Translations under genes and position numbers: made by a program
Source of the DNA: Malachius bipustulatus
Taxonomy: Eukaryota > Arthropoda > Insecta > Coleoptera > Melyridae
Reading direction: 5' to 3'
DNA length: 64,000 nt
NCBI GenBank assembly: GCA_910589415.1
Contig: OU342636.1
Location: 39,323,735-39,387,734, forward strand
In this document: piece by piece, positions 35,801 to 45,646 of the stretch
Position numbering within the stretch: the stretch's first letter is position 1
How the letters are laid out: each line of letters starts with the position of its first letter
The notes under the pieces: model-generated
Seen by the model: the letters and a program-made list of their open reading frames with translations, nothing else
The model's database searches: none
What the model was told of the DNA's origin: nothing

Positions 35801-36868
35801 TTTAGGAAAATTTCTATACAGGAAGAAAGCTTACCTTAAAACGAGTCGATTTAGGCAAAAAAAATTGCGGATCCCTCGTACAATTTTGAAAAAAAAGAAT
35901 TTTTAACTCGATTTTTTCATTTCATCAGTAGTTTTCTCGCTCCATTATTCCAAGTTTTGTGCATACTAGGAGTGCTTTCACTTATCTAGTAAGATTACTG
36001 AAGGTTTTACGAAAGCATATTTAGCAGTTTTATGTTTTAATTGAGTCAAATTACTTAAAACAAGGAATTTTTAAATTGCGCTGTTTCTTGGATTATCTTC
36101 TATTATGTTACTTCACCTTTTGTAACTTCACTTTAAACGAAAAATGAAAATTAAATTTAATAAATTCATTCATTCATTCATTCTTCTGTCCAGCATGTCA
36201 ACAACTGTCAAAGACTAGCTGAAAGATGTTTGTGCGCTGTTGCCATGTTATTTTTATTTAATTTTACCATATTTTAAAAGATTACCAAACTATCTTTCGA
36301 AAGTTTATTGACGTATCTCTTTACTATTTTAAATGTAGGTAACTAGTGGGAATTATTACTTATTTATCCACTTTCTATTTTGTTATTAAATGATGATGAA
36401 AAAAATAAAATATATTTATTGCAAAAGATACTTTTTTTGTTTTTTTTTTTAGGTGGGGAAGCTTTTTTATTTGTTTTTGTAGAAAAAAAATTGTTTTAAA
36501 AAAAATCCCATTTTTATCCAGAATTTTTGTTAATATATTTTCTCAAATTGTTTCGTTTGCCAACGAAAATAAAATTTTACAGCAGTTGCCAACAGTCCAC
36601 TATAAAAGATATTCGCGTCGCATTAACGGACAAGTCAAGACACACCGCTTACAATTATTATTGATGGCAAAATACGGCAACCTTTTGTGGCGATGGATTT
36701 TTTTTTTGAATCGATAGAGTCGCGTCCATTCAAAATAAACAGGTTCAAGTGAATCGACACACCAACTGTCTGCTGAAAAACAACTTTGATGCGAAAAGTT
36801 CGGGTCTTTCGGTCGGGCCAGGTATAATCTCCCTTTAATACTCATGTATGTATGAGCTCATGTAATGT

Positions 36869-38130
36869 ATGTATCCTCCATGGTATAACAGTGAAATCAT
36901 AAATGATATCAAGCTTAAATCTAGATATCGCTCCTCTTACAAGAGTTCGGGAGAACTTTCTAGGCTTCAGAAGTTTAGAGAGCTTCGAAGTGGGATTAAG
37001 ATTAGGATAAGGAATGCGTACAAGAATTACATCGACAGTCTTCAAAACAGTCTCGTTAGTGGGCCTAAGGGTTTTTGGAGGTTTATTCAGAATAAAAGGG
37101 GTAACACTAGAATTCCACATGTGGTGAGGGACGCTGGGGGTACAACGCATGATAATCCTCTTGATATAGTGAATAGTTTTGCAGAGTATTTTAATAGCGT
37201 ATATTCGCCACGGTCATCATCATCATCCACCGAGGACAGACTGATCCGTGGTTTCAAATTAAATTCGTTTGCAGTTGACGTTCCGGTGCTCTCTACCCAG
37301 TATGTGAGGGAAGCAATGAAAAAGTTGAAAAGTAGTAAAACCGCGGGCTTTGATCAGATTCCCAGCTACTTAATCAGACACTGCCGGGATGTATTTATCC
37401 AACCCCTTGTGTTCATCTTCAATTTGTGCATGAAGACCTCAACCTTTCCGGACGTGTGGAAGTTGGCCAAAGTCTGACAGATCTTAAAAAGTGGGGGGGG
37501 ATTCAACTCTCATAGCTAATTATAGACCCATCTCAATCTTGAATAACTTCGCCAAGATATTTGAGATGTCGTACTCTCGCATCTATCCTGTGATCACGCA
37601 ATTTGTGGCAGATGCTTTAGATGGTCAGGCGCAGGTGGATGTAGCTTACACCGACTTTTCGAAGGCGTTTGATCGGATCGATCATGAAGTTCTGTTGAGG
37701 AAACTGGATCAGTTTGGGTTTACTTCACGGCTGCTGTCGTTCTTAACCCGGGGTGTACCCCAGGGGTCAAACTTGGGGCCGCTACTTTTCTTGCTTTTTA
37801 TTAATGACATTACCGATGTCATATAAGATCTGATAAGCTGCTCTTTGCAGACGATCTCAAAATCTTTTCTGTGATTACTGATGTGAATGATGCTCAGATG
37901 TTGCAAAATGATGTTGAGCAGTTGCATCAATGGTGTAGGCACAACAATCTTTATATGAATGTGCAGAAATTCAGGGTGATCTCCTATACAAGGAAAAAGA
38001 AAAGCTTAATCTTTGATTACAGTTTCGGGTCCGTTCCCTTCATATACGTACAAATTCTATAAAAGATCTTGGTGTTATTTTTGATATTAGTCTGTCTTCC
38101 TCTGAGCATGTTGCTAAGCACTGTTTCTGA
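36869..38130 (+). pseudogene. Jockey-like reverse transcriptase, internally deleted
   Basis: Pre-RT region (WYNSEIINDIKLKSRYRSSY, GPKGFWRFIQNKRG) leads to LKSSKTAGFDQIPSYLIRHC and WKLAKV at 37477. A TGA and an extra G in a G-run shift the frame to LIANYRPISILNNFAKIFE (about 37505). Then VDVAYTDFSKAFDRIDHEVL, GVPQGSNLGPLLFLLFIND (37750) and FADDLKIF (37846). Sequence is missing between IFE...RIYPVI and TQFV, and between LLSFLT and RGVPQG, so two internal deletions have occurred. The 3' end stops after DLGVIFDISLSSSEHV. Order of motifs is that of Jockey-type LINEs. Dead copy. Confidence 0.88.
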
Positions 38131-38135
38131 GCACT

Positions 38136-38160
38136 AATGGCCGCTTAAGCGGCCATTTTT
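38136..38160. repeat. Short perfect hairpin at the LINE 3' break
   Basis: AATGGCCGCTTAAGCGGCCATT forms a stem with no loop, followed by a T-run. It sits at the truncation point of the LINE. Confidence 0.5.
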
Positions 38161-39076
38161 ATTTTTTTATGCAATCCTGTAATCCACACACCAACTGTCT
38201 ATTGAAAAACAACTTTAATGCGAAAAGTTCGGGTCTTTTGGTCGGGCCAGGTACAATCTCCCTTAAATACGTTCCGTTGTCATCAGTCCCAGTAAGGAGG
38301 GATCGCGTTAGGATAGGGCGGAGACACGATGCGAGCCGCGCCAGCGCCAGCGCCATCTTATTCTTTTTAAACGCAAAGAGAAAATTGAAACTGCGACTTC
38401 GAAACGAAAGTAATCCTTGCCTTGAACTTCTTGCGTGACTCATTTGTAGCTTTTGATGTATTTTGGAATAGAAACTTATAGAATTTTAATCACACATTGA
38501 CAAACCGTTACAAAATTACACCAAATATTGTTATATCACAAAATATAAGTAATAAAAATAAATCTGACAACGTTGCACAACAATATGTTTATTGATTCTA
38601 GGAATCTGTCAATTTGGCGAATTTAGTGAAAATTGAACTGTCATTTTTGGTCAATTTTATGATACTTTAAACTCATTTTTCTCAATATTTTATGTATATT
38701 CCGCAAATTTTTTTCAAGATATCGTCTATACTGGTCATAACTTAACGTTTTATGTAAAAATTTTCCCAAAATTCGGAGTGACGTAGGTATTATCCACCAT
38801 CCCCCAATCTAAATCCAAATTTTCATGCAAATCGGAGGTGTTCGGAAGTTTTTCGAGGTTTCGCCGTTTTTGACCGTGTATTGCGCTTGCGCTAAAATTT
38901 AATCATTTATTTATATTTCAGCGTATTTGAGGGTACCGGAATTTTCTCAACACCCTGTAGGTACTAGGTACCTACTTAGGTAAAATAATTATTCAGTCTA
39001 CAGTCAGTGGTTAAATAAAGAAACAATTTATGTACTTAAGTATAAGAAAAAATAATTAAAAGATGGAAAGATTGTA

Positions 39077-39238
39077 GTCAGGTTAGGTATTTTTTCCCTT
39101 GCCCTTACGGCTTTTTCTATGTCATCTAAAATTTACGGGTCATCTACCTAAATTTTATATTTTTCTTACTATAAACTTTAGTAATGCATAGAATAGAAAA
39201 AGCCGTAAAGGGCAAGGGAAAAAACTACCTAACCTGAC
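39077..39238. mobile_element. 162-bp MITE with ~46-bp inverted repeats
   Basis: Starts GTCAGGTTAGGTA and ends TACCTAACCTGAC-like. The shared core TTTTTCCCTTGCCCTTACGG is reverse-complemented at the other end with few changes. GTA stands on both sides. No coding. Confidence 0.85.
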
Positions 39239-39345
39239 GTAGGTACCACTTCTATATAGGATTACCCATAAAAAATAAGAAAAGGAAAATCAATAATTTG
39301 GAAGCTGCATCATCATCATCTCATCACCGATCTGAGGTTACTTAC

Positions 39346-40030
39346 ATGATGTAAAATCGGAGCCACATCCTGTTGTGCGAGTTCGATCGACGATGATGAT
39401 GGTATCCCTGCCGATGTCACACTTACTAACCTCACTCAACTCGAGTCTCCCGATTCGCGACAACCGTCAGATCACCACGATAACACACAAATCAACAGGC
39501 GTTGACGTCGTCGCGACGCTCTCGGGAACACAGACACCGGGACTTAATCTGCGCGAACGCGTCCCGAATTCGCGTAGAAACCGACACGTGAAACGTCAGC
39601 ACTCAGCACCAGCGGTAGCGACTGACACGCCAAGCCAAGGCTGCCTCGGTCCTCGATTCGGACCAGAGGTATTGATTATTATAGAAGGGCGCTGTTGACA
39701 GATCGCGGGTCCCGTCTGGGCAGCCCGTGGTGGCCGATCGGACGTTCGCAACCATCGGCGTGATTAACGGGGTGATCCGGCAACGTCGAAGGCAACACGT
39801 TCAACAGGTGGTGCTAGTGCTAGGTAGGTATATAGGAACGCCCGAGATGCGAAGCGTTCGTACGTTTTCGCTATAAACCGCATCTTGTAAAGTGGAGGTA
39901 GAGATAGAGAAAGAGAGGTCCGCGAGATGGGAGCCGAATGAACTGAACGAGTGAGACGGTCGTTAATATTTAAATTTAAAAGACGGGCTGTTAACGATCG
40001 CGGACTAGCGCAAAACATTCCGAGTTAAAA
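39346..40030 (-). promoter_or_regulatory. CpG-rich segment, possible first exon/promoter
   Basis: From about 39350 to 40020 the sequence is unusually rich in CG dinucleotides for this AT-rich window and is not repeated. On the minus strand it ends at a good donor, CATCAT followed by GTAAGT (39345). I read it as a possible non-coding or leader exon of a minus-strand gene whose coding part is elsewhere. Its open frames (39375-39698 plus, 40018-39764 minus) have no recognisable content. Confidence 0.35.
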
Positions 40031-40574
40031 ATAAATAATAATCTCTCTCTCGGCGGAGACTATGGCAGATCAATATAATAATTATTGTCAAGATATTGTA
40101 ATAATAATTATTGTTAGGACAAGTTTTTCTCTTGGTGTCTCCCAGTAAGTAAAATTTTCGCACACTTCATTAATGACTTTTCTGTCAAGTGTCAACTTAT
40201 TAATTTGACGTCTTCATTTGTACTAATTGTCTGATTGAGAGAAGTGTAGGTATAGTCTGTACACTGAGTGTTGTCTGTTGTGATAACTAAGGATACATCA
40301 TCTCGTTATTACTCCTTCTATTGCATTGCATAGTAAATCGAGTTAAAATGGGACGTATTGTCAGAAATACGTTTGAATCGTCAGCAATTCTAAAAAGATG
40401 AGCGAGAGTGAGACGGAAATACGACTCGCGTCTCACTTAGATTGATACGATAAGATTGTCGTCCAGCTCATCGGCTACTGTCAGTTGACAGTAGTCGAAA
40501 GACGTTTTTAATACGAAATTAGCAGAATTACCTGTGATATTGTACGATGTGATAAACTACGAGTAACTTATTAA

Positions 40575-40795
40575 TTGCGCGAATGCCTAAAAATCTATTG
40601 CCTTGTTTTTCTAACGTTTAAAAAAACGGACTGGGTATATTCTCGCAACGAACTACAAAAAATTACACAAAATGCCTGGGAAACGATTGAACTCCCTAGG
40701 ACGTGGTATTGTCGTGTGGTTAAATTGCTAGGATATTTTACTGCAGAAAAAGAAAACGGAGGTGTTATGCGTTCTTTTAAACGCCAACCAGCAGG
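40575..40795 (+). other. Possible coding exon, weak
   Basis: Frame containing KTDWVYSRNELQKITQNAWE and then YCRVVKLLGYFTAEKENGGV looks protein-like and ends at CAGCAG followed by GTAGGT, a good donor. No start or acceptor in frame is convincing and no family is recognised. Confidence 0.22.
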
Positions 40796-41012
40796 TAGGT
40801 GACCTATTTCTAATCATAATTATAACAATTCACACGCCACTGACACGAACTGCGATACCACATCTGGTTCGACTTAGAAATACGTGTATGAATCAAATCG
40901 AATTAAATGTAATTGTTTAGCCAGAATCAGTGTGGCATGACAATGGACAACACTCAGTGGACAGAGCATATAGTAGAACCTACCTATATGGTCAACACGA
41001 CACAGGAAAAAC

Positions 41013-41042
41013 TCCTCTCTCTCTCTCTCTCTCTCTCTCTCC
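41013..41042. repeat. CT microsatellite
   Basis: About 14 CT units; overlapping frames on both strands are artefacts of it. Confidence 0.95.
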
Positions 41043-41489
41043 CTGGGGCTACAGCAGAGCATTCACACGCTCGAAAGTTTTCGGCAAAACTCAACCAGGG
41101 AATTTTTTTTTTACAGTTTGACAGCGCTGTCAAATATATCAAATCTGTCAAATCTCGTTATTGAAAAAAGCGTGGAGTAAATTTTTTAATAGCTCTGTCA
41201 AATATATCAAAATTTGACAGCTCATTTATTATTTGGGTTTGAAAATAATTATAGATAATTAGTTGCAGAAATTCGGCAAGATTCTTCTTCTTTTCTTTAA
41301 TGGCCTACGCACACTTGTGCATTTAGTCAGCTATATTCTTCTCGCTTTGGCTTGGGAAGTTGTTTTGCCAAGGTCATTCTGACTTGGAGAATTTGCTTAA
41401 AATGTGACGTCATTTCTAATTAAAATCTGTTCCATTACGCAAATAATTTTTTGATTAGGATTTTTTGTAAAAAACATCATACAAGGTGT

Positions 41490-42480
41490 CAGAAATTAGT
41501 AGGTCACAGTTAGTAGCTCTTGGTCACAGATTATTTGACCAAGAACAATGGATCTTTCCTCATATAATTTTTCAGATAGGCGTCCTTTTCTTAAGATACA
41601 GGGTGTCAAAGTTAAATTTTAAAAGAAGTTTTATCTCCGCTGTTTCTCAAGATTCTGTTTCTGATGTCGACACACATTTTGCTACTTTTAGGACATCACT
41701 TTTCGAAAATCACCCAAACTCATCAAAAATGTCCACCGATCATGACCCCCAGATCACGAAAAAGTGTTTTTTTTTTATTCACCTGCCCACCATATAGGTA
41801 GGTACCTAATTATTGTATATTTATTTCTTCAAAACCACGAAATTTCGATTTTAAAAACGCTCCTGTAGCTTTATCTTTCAAGATTAGTGAAATAAATTTT
41901 GGATCCTTATAAAACTTTGGGATGACGTTAGATTTTCGTTGAACAAATTTCCAAAAGTCGCGTTACTTCTACAGGGTGTCCTTTCAAAATCCCAGAAATC
42001 CGGTTCTTGTGGTATCATTTCAGGTCGCAGTTTTAAATCTAGGGGGCTGAAATTTTTGTGGGAGTAAGACATCCTCAAGGAGTGGTCTGGTATTGCACTT
42101 GAGCAAAATCGGCATAGCCGTTTCAAAAATGGCGGCCATTTGAATTTTCGGAAAAATTGCTTTTTTTTTAACCCCTGTATGAGTAAGATGGAAAAATAAC
42201 TTTGAAACTAAATCAACATGATTGGAGGAAAAATACTTGAAATTTTATTTAATGTAACAAAATTTACCTTATTTTTATTAATAAGCCAGTGGCGTGGGTA
42301 GGAAAAGGGTAAAAATGGCTAAATTTCTTTTTTTTTCAAGATTAGTGAACGAAATTTTTCACCCTTGTGAAACTTAGGGATGACGTTTGATTTTCGTAAA
42401 AAAATTCATAAAGTTGCATTACTTCTAGACTTCTAGAGGGTGTCTCTCCAAATTTCAAATTTCAAAAAAAAAACTGTGTA
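41490..42480. repeat. Dispersed repeat family D copy
   Basis: 41690-42330 follows 15640-16300 closely (CACTTTTCGAAAATCACCC, TCACGAAAAAGTG, CTACAGGGTGTCCTTTC, GAGTGGTCTGGTATTGCACT, AATAAGCCAGTGGCGTGGGT). Shorter partial repetition to 42480. Confidence 0.75.
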
Positions 42481-42912
42481 AAATCATACAGGTAGGTATC
42501 TAAGAGAGAAAAAATCGAGAAAAACACTTAAGTACCTACTTATCGCTCACAATTTAACAAGCTGACCGTTAAACTTACTGCTAAGAAGCACTCCCAACCT
42601 CCAAACGCTCCCGCATTTCTTTCTGCAAATTCATTTCTCGGTGCTGAAATGTTTAGTAAAGTTCACATTAAAGTACCTAAGTACCTACTATCATAATATT
42701 ACACACTACCGTACCCACAAAAATTTGAAAAAACTTTCCGGCCGAGAAATGCAACCCCCCGTAGAGGAGAGAGGAGAGCACCGGCAGTGAAAGCTAATAA
42801 TAAACAAAACTGCAACTGAAAACCGGTTCAACCGGTTCTTGGGTCTTGAAAAGTTTTTTTCTTGGATACAGCTGTGCTCCCGTCCTGTATTACATTTTTG
42901 GGATTGTTGATA

Positions 42913-43200
42913 GAGGTCGTTTCTGTAAGAAGTACATAGGCGGTCTTTCAATGCTGCGTCAACTACGTGTAGGGGATGGAAGGGGTGTTTACGATACCTG
43001 TCGGCTACCGTAAATCAGTGGCGCGGAGCTTTGAAGCTCTTAACTCAATGAGTGGTGGAGTGAAACTATTATTTTCGGTACGCCACTGACGGGAGCCGAG
43101 TGCTAGTAAACACGCCTGGTGGAGCGGGACCGCCTTAACAGGTACCGAATTCTATCTACTGCGCATTTTTACGACATGTACTTCTTACAGAAACGACCTC
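42913..43200. mobile_element. 288-bp MITE with 25-bp perfect inverted ends and TA duplication
   Basis: Begins GAGGTCGTTTCTGTAAGAAG and ends with the exact reverse complement. TA stands on both sides (42911-42912, 43201-43202), as in Tc1/mariner MITEs. Sub-terminal inverted blocks (GGCGGTC/GACCGCC, GTGTTTAC/GTAAACAC) let most of it fold. CAGTGGCG occurs inside. No coding. Confidence 0.92.
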
Positions 43201-43688
43201 TACTCTCGCTGACTGGCGAGTCTGCGTAGAAAAAAATTGTACTAATATTATTGTGGTAAGTAATAAATTTAACGTGAACTCTACTTGTAAATTTTACTAT
43301 ATAACCATTTCAACAGCGAGAAATCGATAATTTTGAAGATAGATTAAATTAATGAATTAAATAAAATTAATAAACAAATCAAAATATGGAAAACAAATTG
43401 ATTCTGCACCTGTAACTAATTAATTAAAAGCAATAATAATTAGAAATTAGAAACTAGAAATTAGAAATAAGAAAAAGCTTCGCAAAGTATTTTTTTTCTC
43501 CGTCACCGGTCAACGTTGAGGACTCTAGTTTTTTTTTTTTTTTTTTTTAAAGAGGGAGCATCGGTCTTAACTGTGTAGGTGAGACATAGTCGCTCCACTC
43601 TGGTAATTTGGCTTCGAGACGAACTCATTAGCCACAGACACTTCTATATTATATATTTTCCTTATAAACGTTCGATCGCTTGTTTTAC

Positions 43689-43760
43689 TTTTCACAGACA
43701 TTCAAAATGACTCTGAAAAGTAAACTTTTCACAGACATTCAAAATGACTCTGAAAAGTAA
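43689..43760. repeat. Tandem duplication of a ~36-bp hairpin
   Basis: ACTTTTCACAGACATTC followed by AAAATGACTCTGAAAAGT occurs twice in a row. Each unit is itself a weak hairpin (ACTTTTCA/TGAAAAGT). It directly adjoins the tRNA-like sequence. Confidence 0.85.
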
Positions 43761-43761
43761 A

Positions 43762-43836
43762 GCGGGCCGAGGTGAGTTTCGAACCCGCGATCTATGGCTT
43801 CGTGAGCCAGCGGAGAACCACTAGGCCACGCAAGTC
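43762..43836 (-). repeat. tRNA-like sequence (SINE head or tRNA pseudogene)
   Basis: On the minus strand TGGCCTAGTGG matches the Pol III A box and GGTTCGAAACT the B box, at tRNA spacing, with an anticodon-like stem GGCT/AGCC. Position 33 would be C rather than T and the T and acceptor stems pair poorly, so this is not a normal tRNA gene. Confidence 0.4.
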
Positions 43837-43999
43837 ACTTTGTTTTTCCCTTATAGTTATGGTTAACAAACAAAATGGCGTATTTAAAATGCAAGAAGTT
43901 TGTTGCAGTTTTCAAAATATTCAGTTTTTGCCCGATTAATCACACAATTTCTGCAAATTTGCGACTTTGAACACCTTTAAATTTTTTTCACGATATCGA

Positions 44000-44340
44000 T
44001 TCCAGTTTCTTTGTTGCCGTCTTATGAAATGAAGTTTTGCGAACATTTTATTCCGTACAATATAATATAGTTGCGTTTCAAAAATAAAGTTAGCCAGTGG
44101 CGTGCAAAATTGTTAAATCTAAAAATCCATTCTAAGACAAGTTTTCAAGAGAAATGAAATGAAATTTTAACAGTAGGTAAACCGCTACCTACGCTAAAAT
44201 GACCTTACTATGGAAAATTTCAAAAAGCCAATTTCAAAAACGGTGAAAAATTTTCATAATTGAATCGCATAAAAATACACAATTTATGCGATTGATGCGC
44301 AAGAAGTTTTTTTTGCACTTAGTTGAATATACTTGGAAGA
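44000..44340. repeat. Copy of the sequence at 17200-17440
   Basis: Shares TTAGCCAGTGGCG, GAAATGAAAT, GTAAACC(T/G)CTAC, CTTACTATGGAAAATTTC and GCGATTGATGCGCAAGAAG-like blocks with 17200-17440. Non-coding. Confidence 0.55.
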
Positions 44341-44879
44341 ATCTTCAGTCAATAATTAACACCAGGAATAAGAGCAGTGGTAATATTATCCTCATCATTA
44401 AATAGTACCTACCTACCTACCGACTGATCACGCTCATTTTATGAAATGGAAGTAATTAGAGTATAACAAACTGGATAAGAAGGGAATCGACGGCAATATG
44501 AAAGAAAGTTCAGATGACTTATTACTTAGTTGTATATCTCATCGGCCAGTTGACATTAATACTGACTGGACTGCATGCAGTCTGCACGGCCGTTTCTCAA
44601 GCAAAGCTATCAATTTCGCATAGAAAGCCAATAGCTGTTGAATAGTTGCATGATTATGCCATGTTGGGTCGCCAATTAAAGTCCTTCGAATTGTTTGCAC
44701 GACGACCGCTGGATTTATTGCCGTTCCATGCACTCGGGACTTTTCTTCTATTCAGGTAAACACTGGAGAAAGTACCTGAGTACCTACCTCTTGCGGACTG
44801 GCACTGGCACTACTCAAATGTGTACCTACCTGATTTTTCATGGAAACGAAGAAAAGGTGTTGAAAATTAACCCGCTTTT

Positions 44880-45290
44880 TCGATACCCATCATATTCACA
44901 TAGCTGTTTCTCGTGAAAGTTTCAGTTCAATTGGTTTGAAAATGTGCTCATACAATAGAAATTTAGCCATGTTTACCCTTTTCCTATCCACTCCACTGGT
45001 TTTTTAATGTAAAAAAATTAATTTTCATTCCATTAACGTTCGAAAAATGTTCCTCCAATCCTGAGTTCAAGTAGTAGAGGGGTTCAAAAAATTTCTTCGA
45101 AAATTAAAATGGCCGTCATTTTGAAACGGCCCAACCGATTTTACTCAAATGAAACATTGGACCACTCCTTACGGATATCTTGCTCCCACAATAATTTTAT
45201 TCCTTTAGATCGAAAGCTGGCGCTTGAAATGGTAACACAAAAACAGCTTTTTTCGAACTTTGAAAGGACATACGACTTTTCATAACTTTT
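44880..45290. repeat. Dispersed repeat family D copy, reversed
   Basis: Runs in the opposite direction: GAAAATGTGCTCATAC, CCCTTTTCCTATCCA, GGCCGTCATTTTGAAACGGC, GGACCACTCCTTACGGATAT and CTTTGAAAGGACA. Confidence 0.7.
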
Positions 45291-45371
45291 TTAACGAAAA
45301 GTAAAAACACTCCAAAAATCATACAAGCTAGCAAAATTTCGTGCACCAATCACAAACAAACTCTGCATGCA

Positions 45372-45450
45372 GCAGGAAGGTGTAACCATGGTGAATAACC
45401 GCCGGTGCATTGTCACTCAACAGACCGGGGTTCGTATCCCTCTAAGGACT
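45372..45450 (+). repeat. Second tRNA-like sequence
   Basis: GGTTCGTATCC is B-box-like, preceded at tRNA distance by ACCATGGTGAATAACC, and a T-run follows. No cloverleaf that I can draw cleanly. Possibly a tRNA-derived SINE. Confidence 0.3.
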
Positions 45451-45646
45451 CACTTTTTTATTTCTTTTTTTTAATTTTTTTACGTGCGTCGGTTAAAAAA
45501 ATTAATTCTAAAATTGCTGCTTGATAGAAATACGGCTTAAATGATTTTTAGAAATGTAGGTATATGTACTACATTTCTACAAATTATAGCACCTAAAGAA
45601 ACCACCTGCTATCAATTTTGTTACCTTACCCCCTTTCCTTCCAATA

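Larger units (their letters stand above)
36758..38273 (+). mobile_element. LINE fragment flanked by ~84-bp direct repeats
   Basis: 36758-36840 and 38187-38271 are direct repeats (CACACCAACTGTCT, GCGAAAAGTTCGGGTCTTT, GGTCGGGCCAGGTA, ATCTCCCTT), with only a few differences. Between them lies the LINE reverse transcriptase. The arrangement could be a long target duplication, LINE insertion between tandem units, or unequal exchange. Confidence 0.65.

Noticed and set aside
40001..40130. Repeated TAATAATTATT blocks as a replication origin or satellite
   Set aside because: Such blocks are scattered all over this AT-rich sequence and show no fixed period.
41013..41121. Serine/leucine-rich ORFs across 41.0-41.1 kb
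   Set aside because: They are translations of the CT microsatellite.
43762..43836. Functional tRNA-Arg (ACG) gene
   Set aside because: Only a shifted anticodon stem gives a 7-base loop, position 33 is not T, and the T-stem pairs badly.
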